64,000 nucleotides of DNA from Pseudomonas tritici. GTDB lineage: Bacteria; Pseudomonadota; Gammaproteobacteria; Pseudomonadales; Pseudomonadaceae. Each line of letters starts with the position of its first letter. The first letter of the stretch is position 1. A model generated the notes under the pieces. That model had not been told where the DNA came from and ran no database searches. It saw only the letters and a program-made list of their open reading frames with translations. Both the position numbers and the translations under genes were made by a program. The stretch is taken from contig NZ_CP077084.1 in NCBI RefSeq assembly GCF_014268275.3, positions 4,712,001 to 4,776,000 on the forward strand, written 5' to 3'. Shown one piece after another: positions 17,355-26,592 of the stretch.

Positions 17355-20300
17355 ATGAATGCCCCACGGCCACTGGCCGATACCCACGATCGCGTCATGG
17401 AAGCCTACTACGGCAAGCTGGGTGAGCACTTCATGCAGGAGACGCGCGCGCGGATCCATTGGATCTGCGCCCAGATCATCGGCAAGACAGTCCTCGACGT
17501 AGGCTGCTCTCAGGGCATCATTCCTGTATTGCTCGCCCGTGAAGGGCATGTGGTCACGGGCGTGGACAGCAGCCCCCAGGCAATCAAACAGGCCGGCGAC
17601 TATCTGCGGGCGGAACCCGACCACGTGCAGCAGAATATTTGTTACTTGAACGCAGACTTTCTGTCGCTGGATACCGAGCGTGTCGAACCTGACAGCATCG
17701 TGATCAGTGAAGTGCTTGAACACCTCATCCACCCCGCCACCTTCGTCGAGAAAGCAGCGTCGATGCTCAAACCGCATGGCCGATTGATCATCACCGTGCC
17801 ATTCGGGGTGAATGATTTTATCGATCACAAGCACACGTTCTACCTGCTGGAGCCGTTTCGGTTATTGAGTTCGCACCTGCACGTCGTCCGGATTGAAATA
17901 CTGGGCAAGTGGGTGGGAATGGTCGCCATCAAAGCCGAGCCGGGGAAGAGCTCACTGGAGCTTGACCACATCCGCCAGCTCGAAACTGCGTTCGAGTCAG
18001 TCGAGCGAAGCCTGCTTCGCCAGCTAGCCGCCAGTCGCCAACACTGGGAGCAGGCGAATCAGAAATACCGTGGAACCACTGAACACATTGACCTACTCAA
18101 GAACAAGCTTAGGCTCTGTACCCAGCAAATGGAGGCCCTGACCGCCAGCCTGCAACGCGCGGATGCCAGATGCCATCTGCTGGAAAATCGCTTGATCAAG
18201 ACGCGGGCCAGCACGACCTATCAGTTGGGTTATCAACTGCGTATGGCGGCGGGCTCGCTGCGCGAGTGCCTGCGTTTGCCAGTGGCGTTATTCAAGCTGT
18301 ACCAGCACGCCTGCGCGCGTCGCAATGGCCAAGCACCCACGTCATTCGCAGACCGTGACGCTCTCCCAACAACGTCATCTGACACCGCCGTTTTCCTTGC
18401 AACACCGGCCCCCACGCCATTGCCGGATGCAGCCTATGTGCGCAGCCAACTGATGCTCGCCCCTCATGACACGGCCAAGCCCTTCAGAATTGCCTGCGTG
18501 CTGGACACCTTTTCCCATGAGGCATACCGGTATGAAAGCGAGCTGTTGCAACTGACGCCAGAGCAGGGCCTGGCCGAGCTGCGAGCATTTAAACCGGACC
18601 TGCTGTTCATCGAATCCGCATGGCGCGGCAAGGAGGACCGCTGGCAGAACAAGATCGCCCAGAACAGCGTAGAACTGCGCGGGATCTTGCACTGGTGCCG
18701 GGAACACAAAGTGCCAACAGTGTTCTGGAACAAAGAAGACCCGGTGCACTTTGAGACGTTCCTGGGTACCGCCAAGCAGTTTGACCTGGTGTTCACCACG
18801 GATATCGACTGTATTCAACGCTATAAAAGCGCGTTGGGGCATGAGCGTGTCTACCTGCTGCCCTTCGCCTGCCAACCGGCCATACACAATCCGCTCGAAC
18901 TGTATGAACGCAAGGATGCGTTCTGCTTCGCCGGCGCCTACTACACCCGATACACCGAGCGGACCCGCGATCTGGAACACTTTATCAACGACCTGCCTGG
19001 CTTCCGTCCCCTGGAGATCTACGATCGTAACTTCGGTACCACAGAGCCCAACTATCAGTTTCCAATCCGGTATCGGGGCCACATTGCTGGCACGTTGAAC
19101 GCGGCGCAAATGGACCTGGCTTATAAGGGCTACCGCTATGCGATGAATCTCAACTCGATCAAACAGTCGCAATCCATGTTCGCCCGCCGCATCTATGAAT
19201 TACTGGGGTCCAACACCCTCACCGTCAGCAACTTTTCTCGCGGCCTGCGTGTACTGATGGGTGATCTGGTCATTTGCAGCGACAGCAGTCAGGAAGTATT
19301 ACGTCGCCTCGACACTCCCGGTGAGCACGCCAGGCAGCGGTTGGCCGGCCTGCGCAAGGTGATGCAGGAACACACCTATGCCCATCGTTTGCGCTATGTG
19401 ACGAGCAAAATCACAGGTCGCGTGGATGACGTGCCTCTGCCGACCATTTGCCTCGTCGCCGAGGCGCTCAATGACGTTCAGCTGCAGGCACTCAAGGAGC
19501 ATCTGCAACGCCAGCGCTACCCCCACGTCAATCTGCATGTCGTGGTGAACGATTCGACAACAAGGCAGCCCGCCAGCGTGGATTCCCGCTTACACCTGAT
19601 TGGGCGCAGCCAGCTGGATAACCTTACCCTGGTCGACTTGGCAAATGGCGCAGAGTGGTGTGGCGTGATGATTGCGGCTGACTACTACGGCCCTCACTAC
19701 CTGCTCGACCTGGCCTTGGCCACGCGTTACAGCAAGGCGCATGTGATCGGCAAGATGGCTCATCATGCCGCGGACAAACAAGGCGTACACCTGATAAACC
19801 CGGGTCAGGAATACCGCTGCACGCTCGGTATAGCCGCACGCCGAGCCATGATCAGGACGGTGGCAGTGGCGCAACAGCGCGCCCGTGATTGGCTGGAAAG
19901 CCTGTCAAGTCTCACCTACACGCACCCTGATTCCCTCGCGATTGACGCTTTCAACTACTGCGAAAACGCCGCAGGCAGCGATCTACAGCATGTTATCAAC
20001 GTGGTGAACGACCTTGATTTGAATACCGGTATCAGCCTCGATCAGCTTCAGCGCAGCAGTGAAGCCATCCCGCCACTGAACGCAAGTAGCTCCGGCCCGC
20101 AGACCAGCGGCGAGGGCCTGGCAAAACTGTTCGGACCACTGCGCAGTAAGCATTTGCAAGCCCAGGTCGAAGGCAACACCTGGCATATCCACTCCTCTCT
20201 CGCAGACGGAAAACACGAATACCACTACGCCAGGCAGACCTTGAGTGTTGCGCAACTAGAGGGGACCGAAGGCACATTGAGATTGATGCTCGATGCCACG

Positions 20301-21719
20301 CCGGGCCTGAACCTGCAACTGGTTGTACTGTTTCTGGATGCGCAGGCCCAACGGATCAGCCATGTCATGCAACTGGCTAATCGGAGTCAGGCCTGGGATG
20401 TACCGCCAGAGACGGCTTCCTTGCGTCTAGGCCTGCGCGTCTACGGCAATGGCAGTTCGACGATCAAGACGCTGGTTCAAGGCCATTTCGACATTCAACC
20501 CTCTACCGTCCTCGCGAAGGCTAAGCATCTGCTGCTCACCAACCACTACCCGGCCTATGGCGACCTGTATCGAAATGGTTTTATTCATACCCGTGTCTCG
20601 GCCTATCAGGAGCAGGGCCTGCCCATAGACGTCTTTCGGTTGCGACCCAACGAACCGATCAGTTATCACGAATTTGACAATGTTGACGTAGTGACCGGGC
20701 CTGGAAGCGCCTTGAAGAACATGCTTGACGCCGGACACTACACATCGGTGCTGGTGCACTTTCTGGACCTGCAGATGTGGGAAATAGTGCGCCCCTACCT
20801 GCCTCGCCTTCGATTGATTGTCTGGGTGCACGGCGCGGAGATCCAACCCTGGTGGCGTCGGGCTTACAACTACGGCGATCAAGCGCAGTTGCAACTGGGC
20901 AAGCTCGACAGCGAAAGACGCATGGCATTCTGGCGCAGCGTGCTGCAACCCATGCCACCCAATCTGCAAGTGGTATTCGTGTCGCGGCAGTTCGCCGAGG
21001 AAGCAATGGAAGACCTAGGGTTCCGGTTGCCTCATAACCAACACCGAATCATCCACAACCCCATTGATACCCGACTGTTTTCTCACGCGGAGAAAGCGCT
21101 TGAACAGCGCAAAAAGATCCTGTCGATCCGCCCCTATGTATCACGCACTTACGCCAATGATCTGAGCGTCAAAGCCATTCAACTGCTGGAGACAAAGCCT
21201 TGGTTCAACGAGCTTGAGTTCCTGATGGTGGGCGATGGGCCGTTGTTTGAAGAAACCCTTGCACCGCTGCGCAAGTACCCGAACGTCCGGATCGAAAAAG
21301 GTTACTTGAAACAATCCCAGATCGCCGACCTGCATAAACACTACGGCGTATTTCTGTGCCCCAGCCGAATGGACACTCAAGGCGTTTCTCGCGATGAAGC
21401 GATGGCCTCAGGCCTGGTCCCTATTACCAATCGGGTCGGAGCAATCCCCGAGTTTGTTGATGACGCCTGCGGTTTTTTAGCTGATCCCGAGAGTTTTACC
21501 GGGATCAGCGACGCGATAGAAACGCTGTTTTTAAACCCGGGAATGTTCAAGGAAAAGTCCTTGAACGCCAGACAACGAGTGCTGATGCAAAGCGATGTGC
21601 AATTGATCACCGCATCAGAACTAAGCCTTATACGAGAACCCCACGGTGAGCCGAGAAATCAGGGCCTTGCACCACAGTATCCTGTCGACACTCATCTGGT
21701 GCGTACACTTGGGCCGTAA
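17355..21719 (+). CDS. 1454-residue methyltransferase/glycosyltransferase fusion
   Basis: One uninterrupted frame with several enzyme-like parts. Residues 1-200: a class I SAM methyltransferase (LDVGCSQG near 48-54, Asp71 at the end of strand 2). About 200-275: a coiled coil. About 375-690: a CgeB/YkvP-like glycosyltransferase region (VFWNKEDP, then RRIYELLGSNT). About 690-880: a weaker GT2-like stretch. About 915-1045: a beta-rich stretch. About 1055-1430: a GT4 domain with MVGDGPLFEE and the nucleotide-sugar region SRDEAMASGLVP. It probably adds and caps sugars on a surface glycan. The 2-base gap after wecC indicates one operon. Exact sugars and linkage are unknown. Confidence 0.8.
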   Translation: MNAPRPLADTHDRVMEAYYGKLGEHFMQETRARIHWICAQIIGKTVLDVGCSQGIIPVLLAREGHVVTGVDSSPQAIKQAGDYLRAEPDHVQQNICYLNADFLSLDTERVEPDSIVISEVLEHLIHPATFVEKAASMLKPHGRLIITVPFGVNDFIDHKHTFYLLEPFRLLSSHLHVVRIEILGKWVGMVAIKAEPGKSSLELDHIRQLETAFESVERSLLRQLAASRQHWEQANQKYRGTTEHIDLLKNKLRLCTQQMEALTASLQRADARCHLLENRLIKTRASTTYQLGYQLRMAAGSLRECLRLPVALFKLYQHACARRNGQAPTSFADRDALPTTSSDTAVFLATPAPTPLPDAAYVRSQLMLAPHDTAKPFRIACVLDTFSHEAYRYESELLQLTPEQGLAELRAFKPDLLFIESAWRGKEDRWQNKIAQNSVELRGILHWCREHKVPTVFWNKEDPVHFETFLGTAKQFDLVFTTDIDCIQRYKSALGHERVYLLPFACQPAIHNPLELYERKDAFCFAGAYYTRYTERTRDLEHFINDLPGFRPLEIYDRNFGTTEPNYQFPIRYRGHIAGTLNAAQMDLAYKGYRYAMNLNSIKQSQSMFARRIYELLGSNTLTVSNFSRGLRVLMGDLVICSDSSQEVLRRLDTPGEHARQRLAGLRKVMQEHTYAHRLRYVTSKITGRVDDVPLPTICLVAEALNDVQLQALKEHLQRQRYPHVNLHVVVNDSTTRQPASVDSRLHLIGRSQLDNLTLVDLANGAEWCGVMIAADYYGPHYLLDLALATRYSKAHVIGKMAHHAADKQGVHLINPGQEYRCTLGIAARRAMIRTVAVAQQRARDWLESLSSLTYTHPDSLAIDAFNYCENAAGSDLQHVINVVNDLDLNTGISLDQLQRSSEAIPPLNASSSGPQTSGEGLAKLFGPLRSKHLQAQVEGNTWHIHSSLADGKHEYHYARQTLSVAQLEGTEGTLRLMLDATPGLNLQLVVLFLDAQAQRISHVMQLANRSQAWDVPPETASLRLGLRVYGNGSSTIKTLVQGHFDIQPSTVLAKAKHLLLTNHYPAYGDLYRNGFIHTRVSAYQEQGLPIDVFRLRPNEPISYHEFDNVDVVTGPGSALKNMLDAGHYTSVLVHFLDLQMWEIVRPYLPRLRLIVWVHGAEIQPWWRRAYNYGDQAQLQLGKLDSERRMAFWRSVLQPMPPNLQVVFVSRQFAEEAMEDLGFRLPHNQHRIIHNPIDTRLFSHAEKALEQRKKILSIRPYVSRTYANDLSVKAIQLLETKPWFNELEFLMVGDGPLFEETLAPLRKYPNVRIEKGYLKQSQIADLHKHYGVFLCPSRMDTQGVSRDEAMASGLVPITNRVGAIPEFVDDACGFLADPESFTGISDAIETLFLNPGMFKEKSLNARQRVLMQSDVQLITASELSLIREPHGEPRNQGLAPQYPVDTHLVRTLGP

Positions 21720-21723
21720 CTTC

Positions 21724-21930
21724 ATGAACATCGCTCCACGCGCAATGTTGATGGCTCATGCTGCGCATTTTTGCGCACAGATGTTGTTGATAACGACCCA
21801 TTTCCTGCCGATCAAGATTGTCATTCTGCTCGGCTCAGAGACGGTTCCAGCCTATTTGCCGCCGGTGCTGAAAGACCTTAATAAAATCACCCTGATCATC
21901 GGGTTAGGCCTGTTGACGGTCATCCTCTAA
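21724..21930 (+). CDS. Short membrane protein, or first part of an interrupted gene
   Basis: 68 residues from the ATG at 21724, 2 bases after the upstream fusion gene's stop. It has a hydrophobic segment IKIVILLGSE and a second one (ITLIIGLGLLTVIL) that runs right up to the TAA at 21928. The next ORF is in the same frame and the codons between (VFYLGAGF) continue the hydrophobic segment, so this may be the first part of one membrane protein broken by a stop codon. No family recognised. A frame-consistent earlier start at 21646 inside the fusion gene is less likely. Confidence 0.45.
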   Translation: MNIAPRAMLMAHAAHFCAQMLLITTHFLPIKIVILLGSETVPAYLPPVLKDLNKITLIIGLGLLTVIL

Positions 21931-21954
21931 GTTTTTTACCTAGGGGCCGGTTTT

Positions 21955-22467
21955 ATGGCGTCCCGTTACTCAAGAAACGGCGCACGCGCTCTGATAAAAC
22001 GCTGCGCAGAACCAACACTGCTCAAAACCCAATTACCCCTGGCTGCCAAAGCGTTTTCCAGATTCACACGGGGCTTATCCGATGCCGTGTTTGCCCTGAC
22101 CGTTTTCATGGCATTGCTCTACCTTTACCCGTCACTCCTGGCCGTCAGCCTTATCTATTATGCAACCGCAGCGGCTGTGCTGATTGGTTTGAACAACCGT
22201 AGTCACCGCGTGCATTCGATGCTGTCCCGCCACCCTCTCACAGTAGCCGACACATTCCATGCCACCGGTTTCCTGGTGACATTCGCCTTCATCATTGTCG
22301 ACTTTCTTTATCTGACGCCTCCCCACCTTTACATCGCGCTTATAGCGCTGATTCTCCTGCGTCAAAGCTTCAGCCGGTTGAAGGTCCTCACACAGGACGT
22401 TCTTTACCTGAGCAGTCACTCGCTGAACATCAATCGGATGTTTCTTGCCACCAACCCGATTCACTGA
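21955..22467 (+). CDS. Small inner-membrane protein of the glycan block
   Basis: 170 residues, no family recognised. After a basic N-terminus there are about four hydrophobic helices (around 45-80, 100-122 and 125-140), and the C-terminus is polar. AGGGG lies 8 bases before the ATG, so it can be translated alone, but the upstream short ORF is in the same frame and separated only by one TAA and eight sense codons. Position between glycosyltransferase genes suggests a role in glycan assembly or export, although it is too small for a Wzx flippase or Wzy polymerase. Confidence 0.55.
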   Translation: MASRYSRNGARALIKRCAEPTLLKTQLPLAAKAFSRFTRGLSDAVFALTVFMALLYLYPSLLAVSLIYYATAAAVLIGLNNRSHRVHSMLSRHPLTVADTFHATGFLVTFAFIIVDFLYLTPPHLYIALIALILLRQSFSRLKVLTQDVLYLSSHSLNINRMFLATNPIH

Positions 22468-22496
22468 ACACCCGCGAAATCAACAGGAATTCCCCC

Positions 22497-23708
22497 GTGC
22501 CCCCTATCGCCATGATCGTCTGGAATGAGTTCCGCAATGACGCCCGCGTATTGAAACAAGCCCGGACACTCCAAGCGGCTGGTTATCAAGTGACAGTGTT
22601 CGCATTGCATACACCAGGCGTAACGCAGCGCCAGGAAGTACTGGCGGAAGGCATCCGTGTGATACGCGTGGCACGCAGCCTGAGATGGCGACCCGCAAGT
22701 GCTGGATCTTGCGATTCAACCGGCTCACCGCCAACAGAACAGTCGATGCCGCTGCCACGCATCCTTTCACGACTTTGGGTGCATGCAGGGCTAATGGTGC
22801 GGATCACTCTGCATCGCGCCGCAGTTGTGCATGCCCATGATGTTAATACGCTGCCCACTGCATGGCTGGCCGCCCGGCTCAGCAGAGCGAGACTGGTGTA
22901 CGACGCCCATGAAGTCAGTACCAGCCGCGAGGGGTATGCGCGCTTTCGCAAGTGGGTTGCCTGTATCGAAAAAGCCTTGATGCCCAGGGCTGAGGGCACC
23001 ATTACCACCACACAAAGCAGGGCTAAGTTCTTTGCCAGGGCCTACGGGATAACCCGTCCGCTGGTGCTGCAAAATCGTCCGTGCCTGATCGCCAGCCCAC
23101 CGAGCCAGAGGATTCGCCATGAGCTGGGTTTGAAACAGCCCTGGCCCATCGTTCTCTATCAGGGCGGCCTTCAACAGGGGCGCGGCCTGGAGCGTTTGTT
23201 ACGCGTCGCAGTCACATTGCAATGCGCTTACTTCGTACTGATCGGGGGCGGCAGGCTTACGACCCCCCTGAAGATGTTGAGCGAGGAGCTTGGCTTGACA
23301 GAGCGAGTGCACTTTATTCCGACTGTTTCATTAGCGGATTTGCCCAGCTATACCGCGTCAGCCGATATCGGTGTGCAGCCTATAGAAAATACCTGCCTGA
23401 ACCACTTCACCACCGACTCCAATAAGCTGTTCGAATACATCATCGCCGGGCTGCCCGTGGTCGCGACGGAGTTTCCGGAGATTCGCAAAATTGTCCGGTC
23501 CCACGCTGTGGGGGTGTTGGTGGCGGCAGGCTCGGATCAATCACTGCACCGGGAATTACAGCGGTTGATCGATGAACCGTTGTTACGTCAGACACTGGCC
23601 CAAAACGCAAAAAATGCCGCCTCGTCTCTAAGTTGGGAGCAGCAAGAAAGCAAATTGCTAACACTGTATGAACGCGTACTGACGGGCAAGACTGAGATGT
23701 GCATATGA
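22497..23708 (+). CDS. GT4-family glycosyltransferase
   Basis: 403 residues from a GTG at 22497 with AGGAA upstream; an ATG five codons in is an alternative. GT-B fold: the N-terminal acceptor half starts MIVWNEFRNDARVLKQA, the linker shows YDAHEV, and the C-terminal donor half has YQGGLQQGRGLERLL and EYIIAGLPVVATEFPEI, which fits the GT4 nucleotide-sugar site. It is a cytosolic or membrane-associated transferase for a surface glycan. Its stop overlaps the next glycosyltransferase start (ATGA). Donor and acceptor unknown. Confidence 0.87.
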   Translation: MPPIAMIVWNEFRNDARVLKQARTLQAAGYQVTVFALHTPGVTQRQEVLAEGIRVIRVARSLRWRPASAGSCDSTGSPPTEQSMPLPRILSRLWVHAGLMVRITLHRAAVVHAHDVNTLPTAWLAARLSRARLVYDAHEVSTSREGYARFRKWVACIEKALMPRAEGTITTTQSRAKFFARAYGITRPLVLQNRPCLIASPPSQRIRHELGLKQPWPIVLYQGGLQQGRGLERLLRVAVTLQCAYFVLIGGGRLTTPLKMLSEELGLTERVHFIPTVSLADLPSYTASADIGVQPIENTCLNHFTTDSNKLFEYIIAGLPVVATEFPEIRKIVRSHAVGVLVAAGSDQSLHRELQRLIDEPLLRQTLAQNAKNAASSLSWEQQESKLLTLYERVLTGKTEMCI

Positions 23709-24892
23709 CAGTGCGTATTCTTTTATTGAGCTATTACTTTCCGCCCGACCTGTCGGCCTTTCGCGTCGAGGCGCTGGTCAATGGCTTGCTCACCCACGGT
23801 AACGATGAGATAGCGATCGACGTGCTGACCACTCAGCCGAACCGCTACCCATCTTATAAGCTCTCCTGGGATCGCACCGCACATCAGCCAAGGCTGTCCA
23901 TCACCCGCATAGACCTGCCCACGCACGGATTCAGCGTTTGGGGCCAGGCCTTGGGGTTTGCCAACTATGCCTGCGGCGTACTTCGAGCGGTAAAAGGCAA
24001 GCAGTACGACGTGATTGTCGCGACTTCTTCCCGGCTGATGACGGCCGCACTGGGCGCCGCTATTGCGCGCCAAAAAAAGGCACCGTTCTATCTGGATATC
24101 CGAGATATCTTTGTCGACGTACTGCCTGAACTTTTCCCTGGCGTCCTGGGCAAACTCCTGGCGCAAGTATTTTCCCGCTTTGAAAAATTCACCCTTGATC
24201 GCGCAACGCGGGTAAACCTGATATCACCCGGGTTTCTGAGTTACTTCTCGGCTCGTTATCCACACAAACGCTTTTCAACTTTCACCCACGGTGTGGACGA
24301 TCTCTTTCTTGAAACCCCGTTCTATCCAGACACGCCTAACGAACCAACACGCCCACTGAAGATTGTCTACGCTGGCAATATCGGCGTCGGCCAAGGCTTG
24401 GATAAAATACTGCCATCACTGGCCGAACGGCTCGCGAACACAGCTTGTTTCTACGTGATTGGCGATGGCAGTACGATGAAAAAACTGCGCGAAACGCTGA
24501 TCAAGGGACATGTAAAGAATGTCGAGCTTATTCCGCCCATGCCCCGACACGAACTGATTCATTACTATCAGCAAGCCGATGTGCTTTTTTTGCACCTCAA
24601 TGACTTCAAGGCATTCTTGAAAGTCATTCCCTCCAAACTGTTTGAATATGCCGCTACCGGAAAGCCAATACTCGCGGGACTGGAGGGTTATTCAAAAGCG
24701 TTCACACTCAATCATATTCCCAATGCTTGCGTGTTTGCCCCCGGCAACGCGGACGCGGCGGTTGCCGCACTTGCCCGCCTTAGGCTCAGTGCGACTGACC
24801 GCGAGGCATTTTTAAGAGCGTATTCCCGAAGCACAATCCAGCAGCGCATGGCGTTCGACATTCTCGAGACCGCAAAACTTAAAGAACAGTGA
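23705..24892 (+). CDS. GT4-family glycosyltransferase (WbuB-like)
   Basis: 395 residues from the ATG at 23705 overlapping the preceding stop; a GTG two codons earlier is possible. It begins VRILLLSYYFPPDLSAFRVE, typical of WbuB/WcaI-like transferases, and has VYAGNIGVGQGLDK, YVIGDGS and KLFEYAATGKPILAGLEG in the donor half. It probably transfers an amino sugar to a lipid-linked glycan. It is the last gene of the block; 94 bases separate it from aer and no terminator is obvious. Confidence 0.87.
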   Translation: MTVRILLLSYYFPPDLSAFRVEALVNGLLTHGNDEIAIDVLTTQPNRYPSYKLSWDRTAHQPRLSITRIDLPTHGFSVWGQALGFANYACGVLRAVKGKQYDVIVATSSRLMTAALGAAIARQKKAPFYLDIRDIFVDVLPELFPGVLGKLLAQVFSRFEKFTLDRATRVNLISPGFLSYFSARYPHKRFSTFTHGVDDLFLETPFYPDTPNEPTRPLKIVYAGNIGVGQGLDKILPSLAERLANTACFYVIGDGSTMKKLRETLIKGHVKNVELIPPMPRHELIHYYQQADVLFLHLNDFKAFLKVIPSKLFEYAATGKPILAGLEGYSKAFTLNHIPNACVFAPGNADAAVAALARLRLSATDREAFLRAYSRSTIQQRMAFDILETAKLKEQ

Positions 24893-24930
24893 CGCGAGGC
24901 GTTGGTCGGTTGATTGTTGCAAAATTAAGT

Positions 24931-24957
24931 TAAATAAAAGCGTTTTCCGGCCGACAA
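24931..24957 (+). promoter_or_regulatory. FliA (sigma-28)-type promoter for aer
   Basis: TAAATAAA-N11-GCCGACAA fits the sigma-28 consensus TAAAGTTT-N11-GCCGATAA with exact spacing, an intact TAAA and 7 of 8 matches in the -10. It ends 29 bases before the aer start. Confidence 0.7.
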
Positions 24958-24986
24958 CCCTTGAAAGCCTTGCGGATTGAACAATC

Positions 24987-26552
24987 ATGCGTAATAACCA
25001 ACCCGTTACCCAGCGCGAACGTACCTTCCCCGCTCAGCAACGGTTGATCTCCACCACAGATGCCAAGGGCGTGATCACCTACTGCAACGACGCATTTGTC
25101 GAAATCAGTGGGTACACCCACGAAGAACTGGTCCGTGCCCCGCACAACCTGGTCCGTCACCCGGATGTTCCGGCGGGGGTGTTCGCGCACATGTGGTCGA
25201 CGCTCAAACAAGGCTTGCCATGGATGGGCATCGTCAAGAATCGCTGCAAGACCGGTGATCACTACTGGGTTAACGCCTATGTGACGCCCGTCTTCGACGG
25301 CAACCAGGTGGTCGGCTACGAATCGGTGCGCATCAAGCCCACCTCTGAGCAGATCCGCCGGGCCGAAGCGCTTTATCACCGCATCAACCAGGGCAAGTCA
25401 GCGATCCCGCAGCGGGACAAGTGGCTGCCGGTGTTGCAGGACTGGCTGCCGTTTATCCTGGTGAGCCAGCTGAGCTTCATGATCGGCGCGTCACTCAACT
25501 CCCACTGGGGCTTTGCCCTGGCGGCTGGGTTGTCGGTGCCGTTGGGCCTGCTCGGCCTGAGCTGGCAACAGCGTGGCCTCAAGCGCTTGCTGCGACTGGC
25601 CGAGCAGACCACGTCCGACCCGTTGATCGCGCAGATGTACACCGACAGCCGTGGCGCCCAGGCGCGCCTGGAGATGTCGATCCTCAGCCAGGAGGCGCGT
25701 CTGAAGACGTGTCTGACGCGCTTGCAGGACACTGCCGAGCACCTGAACGCCCAGGCGGCGCAGTCCAACACCCTGGCGCATAACAGCTCCAGCGGCCTGG
25801 AACGCCAGCGTGTGGAAACCGAGCAGGTGGCTACGGCGGTCAACCAGATGGCGGCGACGACCCAGGAAGTCGCCAGCCATGTGCAGCGCACCGCCGATGC
25901 GACCCAAGAGGCTAACCGCCTGACCGGTCGCGGTCGCGACATTGCCGGGGAAACCCGCGAGGCGATTCAGCGCCTGTCAGCCGCCGTTGGAGAGACGGGC
26001 GCGACCGTTACCCAGTTGGCCAAGGACAGTGATGAGATCGGCGGCGTAGTCGACGTGATCAAGGGCATTGCCGACCAAACCAACCTGCTGGCGCTGAACG
26101 CAGCCATCGAAGCGGCGCGTGCCGGTGAAATGGGCCGTGGGTTTGCGGTGGTCGCTGACGAAGTCCGTCAACTGGCCCAGCGTACCGCCGAGTCGACCGG
26201 GCAGATCCATGCCCTGATCGCCAAGCTGCAGCACACCGCTGCGGCGGCTGTGCAAACCATGGACGCCGGGCATCGCCAGGCCGAAGAAGGCGTAGCGCGG
26301 GTGATGGAAGCGGATCAGGCGTTGGTTGGCATCAGCGAAGCGGTGGCACATATCACCGACATGACCACCCAGATCGCTGCTGCCACTGAAGAGCAAAGCT
26401 CCGTGGCCGAAGAGATCAGCCGCAATATCAGCACGATTGCGCTGTTGGCGGACCAGACGTCGGAGCAAGCGTTGAACTCGGCGCAGTTGAGTGAAGAGCT
26501 GACGCATACCGCGAATACCCAGTATTCGCTGGTGGAGCGTTTTAACCGGTAA
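24987..26552 (+). CDS. aer: Aerotaxis receptor Aer
   Basis: 521 residues. An N-terminal PAS domain (about 10-125) has the FAD-binding features of Aer ([50 protein letters not shown]). Two membrane helices at about 155-195 follow without a periplasmic domain. The signalling domain ends the protein ([20 protein letters not shown]). It senses cell redox state and controls CheA for energy taxis. It lies beside the cbb3 oxidase genes, as in P. aeruginosa, and the sigma-28 promoter puts it in the flagellar regulon. Confidence 0.93.
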   Translation: MRNNQPVTQRERTFPAQQRLISTTDAKGVITYCNDAFVEISGYTHEELVRAPHNLVRHPDVPAGVFAHMWSTLKQGLPWMGIVKNRCKTGDHYWVNAYVTPVFDGNQVVGYESVRIKPTSEQIRRAEALYHRINQGKSAIPQRDKWLPVLQDWLPFILVSQLSFMIGASLNSHWGFALAAGLSVPLGLLGLSWQQRGLKRLLRLAEQTTSDPLIAQMYTDSRGAQARLEMSILSQEARLKTCLTRLQDTAEHLNAQAAQSNTLAHNSSSGLERQRVETEQVATAVNQMAATTQEVASHVQRTADATQEANRLTGRGRDIAGETREAIQRLSAAVGETGATVTQLAKDSDEIGGVVDVIKGIADQTNLLALNAAIEAARAGEMGRGFAVVADEVRQLAQRTAESTGQIHALIAKLQHTAAAAVQTMDAGHRQAEEGVARVMEADQALVGISEAVAHITDMTTQIAAATEEQSSVAEEISRNISTIALLADQTSEQALNSAQLSEELTHTANTQYSLVERFNR

Positions 26553-26558
26553 ATGGAT

Positions 26559-26588
26559 TGTGGCGAGGGAGCTTGCTCCCTCGCCACA
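26559..26588. repeat. REP hairpin, probable terminator
   Basis: A perfect 14-bp stem TGTGGCGAGGGAGC / GCTCCCTCGCCACA with a TT loop fills the gap between the convergent aer and hydrolase genes. This is a common Pseudomonas REP unit and may also end transcription. Confidence 0.75.
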
Positions 26589-26592
26589 GGTT

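Noticed and set aside
21646..21723. Earlier start for the 68-residue membrane ORF inside the fusion gene
   Set aside because: It would overlap the fusion gene by 74 bases; the ATG at 21724 directly after its stop is simpler.
24910..24923. TTGAT-TGTT-GCAAA as an ANR box before aer
   Set aside because: Only one good half-site; the sigma-28 match explains the promoter better.
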